The notes under the pieces were generated by a model, which saw nothing but the letters and a program-made list of their open reading frames with translations, searched no databases and was not told where the DNA came from. 11,265 nt of DNA. It comes from Sulfurimonas sp. Lineage in GTDB: Bacteria; Campylobacterota; Campylobacteria; Campylobacterales; Sulfurimonadaceae. A program made the position numbers and the translations under genes. Shown piece by piece: positions 1 to 9,100 of this stretch (position 1 is the stretch's first letter; every line of letters starts with the position of its first letter). The stretch covers positions 1 through 11,265 of the forward strand of contig JAESSH010000048.1 in assembly GCA_016764205.1 (NCBI GenBank), in the 5' to 3' direction.

Positions 1-33
1 ATCCAGATTTATACTACAAGAAAAAAACGATGA
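1..33 (+). CDS. C-terminal end of an upstream gene (partial)
   Basis: Frame 1 is open from the window edge and ends at a TGA at 31-33, giving a basic tail that ends in T-T-R-K-K-R. The stop overlaps the ATG of the next gene as ATGA, the same junction seen between the next two genes, so this is probably the last few codons of an upstream member of the same operon. Ten codons are too few to identify it. A competing reading is that the downstream 97-residue frame itself extends past the window edge, because that frame is also open to base 3. Confidence 0.35.
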   Translation: MQIYTTRKKR

Positions 34-323
34 AGTATGAGGATAAAAAACTTTACTTTGGACTTGATATAAAAAATGACAAAATTGCAATGCTTGATGA
101 AAATTCAATGTTAGTCTTACCAAGCATAGAGCCTAGTGATTCTACTCCATTACTTGGAGTTTTTAAACATTCTGTAACACGTTTTCGTATAGCAGTGAGT
201 TTGTATCTTCATGATTTTAAAGAGGAAGAAATTCTTTGGGTGGCGCTAAAAAATATAGAAAATGGCCCAATATCTTCACTCACAAAAAAAGCAATAAACC
301 TTTATAAAAAGAGTGTGGCATGA
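30..323 (+). CDS. Small conserved-looking protein of unknown function, coupled to recD2
   Basis: I do not recognise this 97-residue protein. It is charged, has no signal peptide or membrane segment, and has a Lys-rich C-terminus, so it is probably cytoplasmic. The central part (about residues 37-75) looks like alternating beta and helical segments and contains an F-K-H-S-V-T-R-F-R-I stretch. The ATG at 30 was chosen because it overlaps the preceding TGA as ATGA. Its own stop overlaps the ATG of the helicase gene as ATGA (320-323), so the two are very likely translated together. A role connected to the helicase, or simply shared expression, is inference from position only. The frame stays open upstream to base 3, so a longer protein starting outside the window cannot be excluded. 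Confidence 0.72.
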   Translation: MKYEDKKLYFGLDIKNDKIAMLDENSMLVLPSIEPSDSTPLLGVFKHSVTRFRIAVSLYLHDFKEEEILWVALKNIENGPISSLTKKAINLYKKSVA

Positions 324-2557
324 CACAAACTCTTATTGGTCAGATAGATAAAATACTCTTTGAAGAAGAGGGCTTTTTTATTGCAGTATTAAAAAGTGGC
401 GAAAAAGTAAGTGGAACGTATTTTGAGAGTGAAGTAAGTCATATTAAAGATTCGGCTATAACACTAACTGGTGTTTGGGAAGAACATAAAAAATATGGAA
501 AGACTTTTAAATTTACTTCTATTAAAATTAACCAGAATCAACTTTTTTTCTTTTTAAATAAAATTGTAAAAGGCTTCACAAAAAAACTTAGCTCTGAGCT
601 TATAGAGAAGTTTGGGGCAGAGATGCTTATAGAAATTCTGGACAATGATATTGAGCGTCTTTTAGAGTTTAAGGGAATCAAAGAAAAACGTCTAAAAAAG
701 ATTCAAAACTCTTGGAAAAAATTCCGTTCAATGCGAGAGTTAGGAGAGTTTTTAAGTCCTTTTGATGTCTCGCCAATTCTTTTAACAACCATAGCAACGG
801 CTATGAAAGATGTGCAAGACCCATGTACTAAAATTAAAGACAACCCTTATGTACTTACTTCCATAAGCTCTATAGGATTTAAACGTGCTGATGAGTTAGC
901 CCTGAAGATGGGAGTACAAAAGACAGATGAAAATAGAATAGCTTCGGCTATGGATTATGTCTTACTCAATTATTGTGAGCAACAAGGAAACTCTTGTGTT
1001 GCAAAAGATATTTTGTTTAAAGAACTTGATGAACTCCTGATGTTTAGTAATCAAGAGAATTTTTATGAGAGTATTTTAGTACAACGTGTTGCTGAACAAA
1101 ACATAGTTGTAATGAAAAACGATAGACTTTCCCCTGCGAGACTTTACGATGCAGAAAAATTTTTATACGATACCTTTGTTTCTCGCTCAAAGATGGACTC
1201 TGGTGGATATGTTAAAGATATAGATAAGTTTTTAGAAGAATCGGACTTAGTTTTAGGTGAACAACAACGTGAGGCAGTTATGAAAATAAATGAAGGTGCT
1301 TCGATACTTTTTCTTGTAGGATACGCAGGAACAGGAAAAAGTACAACAAGTAAAACAATACTGAATCTTTTAAACACACGCTACGATTCTAAAGAAATAA
1401 TAACCTGTGCACTCAGTGGAATAGCTTCTCAACGTATTTCTGATACAACAGGCTATGAGAGTGCGACTATACAGTCTCTCATCGTTAAACATGAAAAGAG
1501 CGATACCTTTCCTTATGGAGTTGTTCTTATAGATGAGGCCTCTATGATTAACTCTAGCTTGTTTGCTAGGTTTTTAGCCAAAGTAGATAAAAAAGCGATT
1601 TTAATTATTGTTGGAGATGATGCGCAACTTCCTCCTATTGGAGCAGGAAATGTACTGAGTGATGTCCTAACCTTAGAGTTGGCACCAATCGTTAAGCTGA
1701 CTAAAATCTACCGCCAAAGTGAAGGACAAGCAATTACCCTCATAGCAAATGATATTCGCAAGGGGGAAGTACCACAGTATAGACAAAAGTATGATGACTT
1801 TGAGTTTGTGGAGATTAGTTTACAAAATTATTATGGAATGAAAAGTTCTTTAAGTGCGAAAGAGTTACAAGAAAGACGCGAAGAAAATTCTTTAGCAATT
1901 CTTGCTGAGATTACACATAAGGTTGTAGAGTCTATAGAAAAAGCAAGGTACCGACTGAAGAATAAACAAATTAAAGAGTATCTAAATTACTTCCAAGTGA
2001 TAACACCCATGAAAGGGGGCACGCTTGGGACAACAAATCTTAATAAGGTGCTCCAAGAGTATTTTAATCCAAACCCTAAAAAGTGTGTAAAAAGAGGTGA
2101 GACAGAATTTCGTTTGATGGATAAGGTTGTTCATATTAAAAATGAAAATATGACTTCGTGGGGAAGTGATGCTTTTAAGGCAGGAGAAGAGTCCAACCAA
2201 AGACGTATTTTTAATGGAATGAGTGGACTTTTATTTAAAATAGAAGAAGATGATGAACAGGTGTTTGTATTTTATCCAAATGAGGACATCGTTGTTGTGT
2301 ATGAGTATGCGGAGATTAAATCTTACCTCATGTTATCGTACGCCTTAACGATTCATAAGGTTCAAGGGATGGAGTACGATATAGTTGTGATTCCTATGAC
2401 TTTCTCGCACTTTATAATGCACAATACAAAGTTAATTTACACTGCGATAACACGAGCAAAACATAAGTGTATTTTAGTAGGAGAGGGCAATGCCTTTGAG
2501 AGTGGATGCAAAAAGTTTGAAGCAACACGACGTGATACTGTTTTGTTGGAGCTATAA
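320..2557 (+). CDS. recD2: RecD2-type 5'-3' DNA helicase (YrrC family)
   Basis: This 745-residue protein is a superfamily 1B ATP-dependent DNA helicase of the RecD2 type, which works without RecB and RecC and is linked in other bacteria to DNA repair and replication-fork maintenance. The N-terminal 72 residues look like the RecD2 OB fold, with a Y-G-K-T-F strand near residue 60. Helix-hairpin-helix DNA-binding segments follow (around G-I-K-E-K-R-L at 119-125 and S-I-G-F-K-R-A near 185). Helicase motifs are intact: Walker A GYAGTGKS at 334-341, Walker B LIDEAS at 403-408, motif III GDDAQLPP at 432-439, a Y-R-Q-S motif, an SH3-like insert before the final motifs, then TIHKVQG at 677-683 and YTAITRAK at 707-714. 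The length is within the range of known RecD2 proteins (about 700-800). Its ATG overlaps the stop of the preceding gene (ATGA), so translation is probably coupled. Confidence 0.95.
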   Translation: MTQTLIGQIDKILFEEEGFFIAVLKSGEKVSGTYFESEVSHIKDSAITLTGVWEEHKKYGKTFKFTSIKINQNQLFFFLNKIVKGFTKKLSSELIEKFGAEMLIEILDNDIERLLEFKGIKEKRLKKIQNSWKKFRSMRELGEFLSPFDVSPILLTTIATAMKDVQDPCTKIKDNPYVLTSISSIGFKRADELALKMGVQKTDENRIASAMDYVLLNYCEQQGNSCVAKDILFKELDELLMFSNQENFYESILVQRVAEQNIVVMKNDRLSPARLYDAEKFLYDTFVSRSKMDSGGYVKDIDKFLEESDLVLGEQQREAVMKINEGASILFLVGYAGTGKSTTSKTILNLLNTRYDSKEIITCALSGIASQRISDTTGYESATIQSLIVKHEKSDTFPYGVVLIDEASMINSSLFARFLAKVDKKAILIIVGDDAQLPPIGAGNVLSDVLTLELAPIVKLTKIYRQSEGQAITLIANDIRKGEVPQYRQKYDDFEFVEISLQNYYGMKSSLSAKELQERREENSLAILAEITHKVVESIEKARYRLKNKQIKEYLNYFQVITPMKGGTLGTTNLNKVLQEYFNPNPKKCVKRGETEFRLMDKVVHIKNENMTSWGSDAFKAGEESNQRRIFNGMSGLLFKIEEDDEQVFVFYPNEDIVVVYEYAEIKSYLMLSYALTIHKVQGMEYDIVVIPMTFSHFIMHNTKLIYTAITRAKHKCILVGEGNAFESGCKKFEATRRDTVLLEL

Positions 2558-3535
2558 ATTTGCCAATAACTGGGGCAAATCTAAAGTTTTTTTCTTCGCT
2601 CCTATAAGCCAATACGAAACAGATAGTCCAACGATAACTCCTGCAATGATGAGTAACTCTTCAGACCTTTCAGAAGATAAGGAGTAAATAAGTACTTTTC
2701 GTATAAGTGCTGCCATGGCTAGCATAATGAAGGCGGCTATAGCAAAGCCCTTTCCTTGAAGATGATATATTTCTTCTTGAATAAGCTCTATAGATGCCCA
2801 AAGGACAAGTAAACTTCCAAGGACCGTGAGTATTCCTTTTTCTATTCCAATATCAGTAAAGAAAAGTAGATAAATGTCATAAAGAAAAAGACCTATTGCA
2901 AAAAATGCAACAACGACTAATGCTGCTGCTAAAAAGTAGTTAGCATAAGAGTTAAACTTTTTTAACCCAGTTAAAATATTTTTTTCTATCTTAGAGAGTG
3001 ATAAAAACTTACCCAATTCTTCTTCTCTGTATGAGCTGGTGAGTATGTCGAGGTTAATATCTATCATTTTCTCAAAAGCTATAATCTCTTTGAGGTGTTG
3101 TTTTTTATTATCAAAATTTTCTTCTAGGTTACTAATGACAAACATACGAACAAAGGTAAAAGCAGAGTTGACATAGTAGGTCGGTAAGCCAATCTTTACA
3201 TGCACTTCACCGATTTTGTAAAGAGATACAAAGTACTGAGAGTCGTACTTTCCACAAAAGAGATTAACGAACCAAGCCTTAATCTTTGCTCTATGGTACT
3301 CAATGATTTTCTTGTTTTTTAAAAATTGAGCAGTTTTACCAAAGCCCCAAATATAATCGTAAAACTCATCAATAAAATCATCAACAACAGCTTCCATTTG
3401 AGCTTGAAGTACTTTGAGGGTTTCTGCCTCTTCATTTGTAAACTTGTAATGCCCTTTAAGGGTTTGGTAATTATGCTTAATAAAGACCGAACTTGTTGTC
3501 GTCACGTTTATAAAGTACACGTGTTTTATCTTCAT
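2552..3535 (-). CDS. Protoglobin haem sensor fused to a PsiE-like membrane domain
   Basis: Numbered from the ATG at 3535 (327 codons), residues about 28-165 look like a protoglobin or globin-coupled-sensor domain: an F-Y-D-Y-I helix near 58-62, and K-I-G-E-V-H-V-K-I-G-L, where His112 is the probable proximal haem ligand. The C-terminal half has four hydrophobic helices (about 199-221, 233-252, 263-285, 294-312) with short charged loops, resembling the phosphate-starvation-inducible PsiE family. The likely role is inner-membrane sensing of oxygen or another haem ligand; the output is unknown. The start is uncertain. The ATG lies 59 bases inside hpf, GTG codons in frame at 3520 and 3505 shorten that overlap, and none has a strong Shine-Dalgarno. 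There is no in-frame ATG, GTG or TTG between 3505 and the globin domain. Expression is probably coupled to hpf. The stop overlaps the end of the convergent helicase gene by 6 bases. Confidence 0.85.
   Translation of the reverse strand: MKIKHVYFINVTTTSSVFIKHNYQTLKGHYKFTNEEAETLKVLQAQMEAVVDDFIDEFYDYIWGFGKTAQFLKNKKIIEYHRAKIKAWFVNLFCGKYDSQYFVSLYKIGEVHVKIGLPTYYVNSAFTFVRMFVISNLEENFDNKKQHLKEIIAFEKMIDINLDILTSSYREEELGKFLSLSKIEKNILTGLKKFNSYANYFLAAALVVVAFFAIGLFLYDIYLLFFTDIGIEKGILTVLGSLLVLWASIELIQEEIYHLQGKGFAIAAFIMLAMAALIRKVLIYSLSSERSEELLIIAGVIVGLSVSYWLIGAKKKTLDLPQLLANL
2558..2593 (+). terminator. Candidate hairpin terminator between convergent genes
   Basis: A perfect 7-base inverted repeat, ATTTGCC at 2558-2564 and GGCAAAT at 2574-2580, has a 9-base loop and starts immediately after the helicase stop. 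A run of seven T follows at 2587-2593, six bases after the stem. That spacing is longer than in a classic intrinsic terminator and the stem is short, so strength is doubtful. On the minus strand the same hairpin lies inside the last codons of the protoglobin gene and is followed only by TTTATAG, so it could act weakly in both directions. Confidence 0.4.
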
Positions 3536-4010
3536 GGTCTATAAATATTTCAAACATCTTTGTGCTTTGTTTGAGGTCAGTTAAAACGTCTTCAACCTCT
3601 CTTGGTTTGTATAAAGAAAGCTCAACGGGAACAATCTCATCTTCCATCTCGAGTGTTGCAGTTTTGACATCAGCATTTTCAGATTTTACCTCATTAAGTC
3701 CAACCTTATGGTGTCCAGCATCCTTGTCATGGATACGTCTCATAGCCTTTTGTGCTCTTGAAGTAGCGAGGTCTATAGCTGCATATAAGTTGTCGTTATT
3801 TTGTTTGATAATTATAGAGTTCTTATGTGCGAGGTTGATAACAAACTCAACTATGGAATGTTCTTTACCCTTTTTTGTTTGCGCGCTTGCTACAATATTT
3901 ACGGAGATAATGTCGATGTTAAACTTGTTAAGTGTTTCTATGGAGCTAGTCATATGTTCTTTGATAGCGTCCGTAAGTTCTAAATGTTTTCCCGTTAAAG
4001 AAATATTCAT
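3477..4010 (-). CDS. hpf: Long-form ribosome hibernation promoting factor
   Basis: This 177-residue protein is a long-form HPF, which pairs inactive 70S ribosomes into 100S dimers during stationary phase or starvation. Residues 1 to about 98 form the S30AE/RaiA domain that binds the small subunit decoding region: it starts M-N-I-S-L-T-G-K-H-L, and a basic S-R-A-Q-K-A-M-R-R helix lies around 84-92. A linker of about 25 residues leads to the C-terminal dimerisation domain (about 123-177), with the typical Y-K-P-R-E-V-E-D helix and a final F-E-I-F, then V-L-Y-K-R-D-D-N and G-L-Y. The presence of the second domain separates it from short HPF and YfiA. The start is firm: AGGA at 4017-4020 lies 6 bases before the ATG. 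A separate promoter lies just upstream, so it is not simply the tail of the pilin operon. Confidence 0.96.
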   Translation of the reverse strand: MNISLTGKHLELTDAIKEHMTSSIETLNKFNIDIISVNIVASAQTKKGKEHSIVEFVINLAHKNSIIIKQNNDNLYAAIDLATSRAQKAMRRIHDKDAGHHKVGLNEVKSENADVKTATLEMEDEIVPVELSLYKPREVEDVLTDLKQSTKMFEIFIDHEDKTRVLYKRDDNKFGLY

Positions 4011-4046
4011 AAAAAATCCTTGATTATGTGTATATATATGTAATTA

Positions 4047-4055
4047 ATTGTATCA
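4047..4055 (-). promoter_or_regulatory. Extended -10 promoter for hpf
   Basis: On the minus strand TGATACAAT occupies 4055-4047, an extended -10 (TGn plus TACAAT) followed by an AT-rich leader. Predicted transcription start is near 4040, about 30 bases before the hpf ATG. No good -35 hexamer is visible at the right spacing, which is common for Campylobacterota housekeeping promoters. A small palindrome, GCTTT-AC-AAAGC at 4062-4073, lies where the -35 region would be and could be an operator or chance. Confidence 0.5.
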
Positions 4056-4073
4056 CAAATTGCTTTACAAAGC

Positions 4074-4553
4074 TTAAAGTTTTTGAATACTTCTTCGAAA
4101 ATATCTGATAGGTTCTGATGTGATAGTTGGGTCATTCACACTTACTGTAATATCCATTAAAACTGAGCCATTGGATTGAGGTGTAGTAGTTATTCCATAG
4201 TCAGTACCATCATTATTTGCACCATTGAAACATGTTCCAACACCTAATGTAATATAGAGCATATCAATATTAATAGTATAAATAGTGTTATAGATGAAAT
4301 TTATGTTATCAATAGAACAGGCTGGAACTTGAGATAGTCGTAACATAGCATATTCAGCAGCACTTTGTGAAAGTAAGATGGACTGCTCATAAAGATAAAG
4401 ATCAGTTGTACGTTTAGATGTTTGCGTGCTTAGCGATAAAGACAATGCCATAATGGTAGACATTATTACAATTATAAATAGAGCACCAATCATAGCTATA
4501 CCATTCCTATGAGAGCCTTTAGTATGTGCTAAAAAATTGTTTTTTCTTTGCAT
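4074..4553 (-). CDS. Minor pilin-like protein, MshP/PilX type
   Basis: This 159-residue protein has one N-terminal hydrophobic helix (about 19-43) after a basic leader, with G18-I19 in R-N-G-I-A-M-I-G as the probable prepilin peptidase site. After cleavage position +5 would be Gly, not the Glu found in most pilins. This fits MshP, PilX and GspK-like minor subunits, which often lack it. The helix continues through Q-S-A-A-E-Y-A-M-L-R-L, as in MshP/PilX proteins. C79 and C108 could form a disulfide. It is the last of three pilin genes; its ATG lies 25 bases inside the preceding gene, with GAGG at 4564-4567 spaced 10 bases as a weak ribosome site. Assignment to MshP versus PilX is by helix pattern and operon position. 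Confidence 0.75.
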   Translation of the reverse strand: MQRKNNFLAHTKGSHRNGIAMIGALFIIVIMSTIMALSLSLSTQTSKRTTDLYLYEQSILLSQSAAEYAMLRLSQVPACSIDNINFIYNTIYTINIDMLYITLGVGTCFNGANNDGTDYGITTTPQSNGSVLMDITVSVNDPTITSEPIRYFRRSIQKL

Positions 4554-5458
4554 ATTGCATATACCTCATTCGCAACTAAGTCACTTTTTACACATACTTG
4601 AATCTTAACTAGGGACTCTGAGGCGATAAATCTAAATGAACTTACATTTTCCATGATAATACTAGTGCTTCCATTAAGATCATACCTCTCACCTTTCCAT
4701 GGTCGATAGTTGTACCACATGGTTAGTGTTCCTGTATTTGTCCCTGCATTCCAGTTAGTTATTCCTATCGCATAAGCACTCCATGCTAGTTGAAAATATT
4801 CAGTAGCTTCTACTCCACTTAGATTATTGTCAACACTAACCCCAGTTCCCCAAGAAACAGGTACTAGGTCTGTAGTATTGAATATACTAGCTCTAATAGG
4901 ATGTATTTGAACATCAGATTGAATATCAAATCTACTTGCATTAGCATCCCATCCCCAATCTTCAGCCGTTGTTATTGCATCAGGATGAATAAAATAGATA
5001 GCTGAATCATCTATCCCCGCCTGATTGTTAGATAAATTATTTATAAGAACATTCGAGTCAAAAGTGTTACTAGCAGGTGAGTTGAGATTAACTGTAGTAG
5101 AAGGATTAAGATCTGCAATTCCACTCCAAAGTGGGAGAGCATTACCCCGATACCCATCAATATCTACACCAATCCATTCAAGGGTAGGAGCAGTTGCATT
5201 AAAGTAGTTTGTTAGTAGTGTGTATGAAGCGTTGTTTTCCCTAGCAATAGTAGAAGCTTTAATCCGGTGTTGAAGCCTTGATGCGATAAACTCAACAGCG
5301 GTAGCGCTATTTGTTTGGAGGGTATTGTTTATGGATGAAGAGATGAAACTTTGGTAGGATTGGGCTAAGAATTCAACTCCAAACTTTCCAATAATCCCCA
5401 TAATAACGATGACAAAAACAAGTTCAAGCATGGTAAATGCATGGTGTCTAAATTTCAT
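4529..5458 (-). CDS. Prepilin-type minor pilin, MshO/PilW-like
   Basis: This 309-residue type IV prepilin has a very short leader (MKFRHHA) before F-T-M-L-E-L, so cleavage would be A7-F8 with Glu12 at mature position +5. The hydrophobic helix runs to about residue 30 and continues as an amphipathic helix (about 31-72) containing A-S-R-L-Q-H-R-I-K, as in MshO and PilW. The globular part is Asn- and Ser-rich, with a late cysteine pair (C289, C303). Four extended D/E-x-N-x-S/T sequons occur (N76, N173, N212, N262). The ATG overlaps the preceding stop as ATGA, and AAGGA at 5466-5470 is spaced 7 bases. It probably forms part of the pilus tip or priming complex with its two pilin neighbours and the large surface protein. 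A type II secretion pseudopilin is the alternative, but no gsp-like genes are seen. Confidence 0.85.
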   Translation of the reverse strand: MKFRHHAFTMLELVFVIVIMGIIGKFGVEFLAQSYQSFISSSINNTLQTNSATAVEFIASRLQHRIKASTIARENNASYTLLTNYFNATAPTLEWIGVDIDGYRGNALPLWSGIADLNPSTTVNLNSPASNTFDSNVLINNLSNNQAGIDDSAIYFIHPDAITTAEDWGWDANASRFDIQSDVQIHPIRASIFNTTDLVPVSWGTGVSVDNNLSGVEATEYFQLAWSAYAIGITNWNAGTNTGTLTMWYNYRPWKGERYDLNGSTSIIMENVSSFRFIASESLVKIQVCVKSDLVANEVYAICKEKTIF

Positions 5459-6138
5459 GGAAAAGTCCTTCTATGATACGCGACTTCACCAATATTTGAA
5501 CTATATGTTCGCAACCTTGTTACTTCTTGATTTGTTTGCCTGTCTTGTATAGTTACACTAATCTCTTTTATATTAGTATTGTTAGCAATACCAAAGTCGA
5601 TACAGTCTGCACAAATCTCATCACCTCTTGTTACGGTTAGTCTACTGTTATATTCTTTTTTGTAACCAGTAGCTGAGGTATTTTGTGCAGTACCTGTTAC
5701 TGTGAGACGGTAAGGATGTTCTGCTGCATTTAAAGAGTCTACACAGTCGGTAGCTGTTGGATTATAAAATGGTGCACCTAAATTATTTAGGCATCTTCTA
5801 GTAATATGTCCCAGTCTTCTCATAATAGGATCACCATTTGCATCATTAATACCAGAGTTGAAACATGGTGCGGAAAAATGGTTTATAACCCTTGATAGTT
5901 CATCACCGGACATATTTGCATCTAAGAGTGAAGCCTCATCCCAAGTGTATGTTGTTGCTATATTTATCTCAGAAATAGCCGAAAATATAGCCTCTTGCGC
6001 TAAGTTGTTTTCCATGTTACTTGAAGTTACCTGTGTAACCATAGGTAGAGAGAGTACAGAGATAGATATAATTACAATAGCAAAAATGAGTTCTATAAGA
6101 GTAAAAGCATATCTACTAAGATGTGTTCTTCTTACCAC
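5455..6138 (-). CDS. Prepilin-type minor pilin, MshD/PilV-like
   Basis: This 227-residue prepilin has leader M-V-R-R-T-H-L-S-R-Y-A and then F-T-L-I-E-L-I-F-A-I, giving cleavage at A11-F12 and Glu16 at mature +5. The helix runs to about residue 34. Five cysteines follow (C92, C116, C132, C176, C179), the last two as a C-A-D-C motif, unusual in a minor pilin and echoed by C-L-E-C in the large surface protein. One extended sequon is at N75. The start is GTG at 6136-6138: AGGAGA at 6144-6149 is spaced 5 bases, and no ATG is available in frame before the leader. It overlaps the end of the large gene by 7 bases. First of three consecutive minor pilin genes whose order matches mshD-mshO-mshP. Confidence 0.85.
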   Translation of the reverse strand: MVRRTHLSRYAFTLIELIFAIVIISISVLSLPMVTQVTSSNMENNLAQEAIFSAISEINIATTYTWDEASLLDANMSGDELSRVINHFSAPCFNSGINDANGDPIMRRLGHITRRCLNNLGAPFYNPTATDCVDSLNAAEHPYRLTVTGTAQNTSATGYKKEYNSRLTVTRGDEICADCIDFGIANNTNIKEISVTIQDRQTNQEVTRLRTYSSNIGEVAYHRRTFP

Positions 6139-9100
6139 ATAATTCTCCTATTTACTCTTTTTACTCTATCTGTTGTAGTCTTGCTATCGGCTTCATGATC
6201 ACCGCTCCATTCAGTTTGTCTTCTAAAGATTACAGTATGGTTGTTTAATACGGCTGAGGCATTGTTCTCATCATACACAAGCCATTCGGAAACATTATCA
6301 TCCATAACAGCTGTATAGGGTAAGCCATTGGCTATTTGGTAGCTATGTTGTGAATTAAGAGTATAATTATTTGCATAATTAATTCCATTGGGAAGATAAG
6401 TATTACCGCTGTAGTAAGAATCTGTGCTTGAGTTAAGGTCACCATAATTAGAAATATTATGATCAAGACTCATAAACCACCTTGTATCAGTTTTTTGTTG
6501 CGTATTCCCATTTGCATCTCTTGGTAAAAGTGCTGGACTACAAACATTTCCATTAAGTACCCCGTTACAAAAGACTTCATAATAAAGAAAGACATCTGGC
6601 TCGGTACCACCAGAGGTACAGTTTGCAACAGCCGAGTCACAAATGATTGTTGTTCTTTTACCAGCAGTTCTAGCATAGAAGTGCGTAACATCAAGATTCT
6701 GTGTTGCTGATTTGTTTATATCACTAGAGCCATTTGTGAAATTGCCTGGGTTTAAGTCAGCGGTAAAAGTATTGTTTGAGTCTTGGACATTGTATCTAAG
6801 AAAAGTTATTTGTTCAGGATTTGCAGTTGCATTTACCTCTCTTGCATAGTTTAACCTCGTTGTTGTATCAAGGCTTCCCCCCATATTTCGTGGAAAATAA
6901 CCAGCAGTAGTTGTAATGTGTATATCTCTGTTAACTCCAACAGGAATAGAACTGTTAATCTCAGGGGTATCTAGTAGTTTTTGTCTTGTTAAATTATAGT
7001 CATTAAAATTGTATTGATGTATAAGTTGTGTACTGATTGTATTTGATTTACTAATGTTTATATCTAAAGCTTGTGCATAACAGCCTGTAACATAATTACT
7101 AAGTGCTGTTGGCGTATTTTTTCCTCGAGCAGTTATCATAGTGTTGATTTGAACGGACATGTTTTCATCATCAGACATATTGGCCATATAAATAAAGGCA
7201 TTGTTTACAGGGGGTGTTATATGACCTTGACCTAGGGTTACCCCTGTATTTACTGTAAACATATAAGGATGAAATCGAACATCTAAATCATTATAAACAA
7301 AATTATTATTGCTGTTTATATGATTTGAACTAATTTCACATCCATTTTTTGTAGATGAATTTATATCTTGTGTATCCGCATTGTTTTGGATACAGTCCGC
7401 AGTATTAGTGAAGTAGCTACTCGTTGTATGATGAATCATAGACAATGAAGTTGGGTCATTGTCTACATTTGTCCATGACTTATCAGTTAGGTTTAGTCTG
7501 TACTCACCAACTTGGTTTACTGATGTGTTTTCATCAACTTTCCCATTTACAAAGCGTACCGATACAGCCTGACTGCTTTCATCACAAGCCCCAGCTGTAA
7601 TAGCTATTGTTGGAGACCAGGTGTATTGGATATTTTCGTCGCTGGATGTAGAACTGAATGGTTTTGTATATCCATCTGAAGCGGTATTATTTACAAAGTT
7701 ACTAGCGTTGACTTCAACATTATAATTGTACGTAGATGCTACATGCAAGGTAGGAGGATTAGCCCCAACTACACCAGAGAAACCAGTTGTTAGTCTGGTT
7801 TGTATGAAGTTGTTATTTTCATCTTGATCATCGATATTTATTAAAAATGCTTCAGGACGTATGGCAAAATTGTCCCTTGAACAAATTTGTTTTATGTTTG
7901 AACCGTAAATACACTCTAAGCATCTATTTACTTCTCTTTGTGTCATTGCTGATGGAGCATTACTACTCGCGTTACCACATGATTGCGGAACTTGAGTATA
8001 TTTGCGTATTTGACCATTATCCTCTTCATAAAATACATCAGATGCACAAGTCTGTCCGGCATAATCTGGAAAATCTTCTAAATTAAAACGTCCTGAATTA
8101 GGAGCAGTTTCTGTAATGAGAATATTGCTGTTGTTATTATCAAGGGGGTAACTGATTCTAAATGCTGTGTTTTCTCTCGCTGTTTCATAAAACTCTATTG
8201 CAGCATTTGGATTTTTTACTAATTGATTATTAATAATATCAGCTGCTGTAAAAGTTGAAGTATTCCCTGTAATATTAATCCAAACCTTGTCATTAATAGC
8301 ACTCGATTTTTCTTGGCAGGAGGTCTCGCTTTCATGAAAAGCGGAGGAGTCAATAAGCTCTATGCCTACTGTAGTATTTATATCTTGGAGTGTATTTAAG
8401 TCATTTGGATCTGTTGCAATAAGCCTAAATGTTTCAGCTCTGGAAGTAACTTGCGTTGGAAGGTTATAGTAATACCCAGAACTTAAAAAAGGATTCTGAT
8501 AGGTATTATGTACTAGATTAAACATACCTTCTACTGGTGTATATATGAAGTTAGCATGAGTACATATGTCCATATTCACTCCGGGTTGCAAGGAATAAGG
8601 AACAACTGTACCATCTAGAACTAGATTATAATCTATCTGAATATTTAAAGGAGTCTGAACATAAGAATCTTGAGGAGTTACTTGATAATAAATATAAACA
8701 GAATCTTTTGCATCTATGGTTCCCACGTCGATGTCCTGAATGGACTCTGGATTAGAACCTATTGAGACATTTAAGTCACTATCTAAAATTGATGTAGCCG
8801 AGGAACTATTTCTGGCAAGTTTAACAGTGTTTTCTTTATACCGTATTTGTGATGTGTTTATATCTAGTATATTAACTTTGAAGTCACTCACGGTAACGTC
8901 TGAGTCTTCAAGGTTTTTTATAAATAAACTTACTTCTATCTCTTCACCAGTAACTACATCTCCCGTCAATGTAGGAAAGGCAGTTCCATTATTATCTTCT
9001 GTAAAATAGCGCCCTTGTTGTTTGTATGCATAGTCGTAACAGAACTCTGGTTCATACAGTTCTGTGGAAAATGCAAAAAGCCCTGGAAATATTTGATCCC

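Noticed and set aside
3562..4023. A 153-codon plus-strand reading frame across hpf
   Set aside because: It is antisense to a complete, well-recognised hpf gene; the composition follows from the hpf codons and there is no ribosome site.
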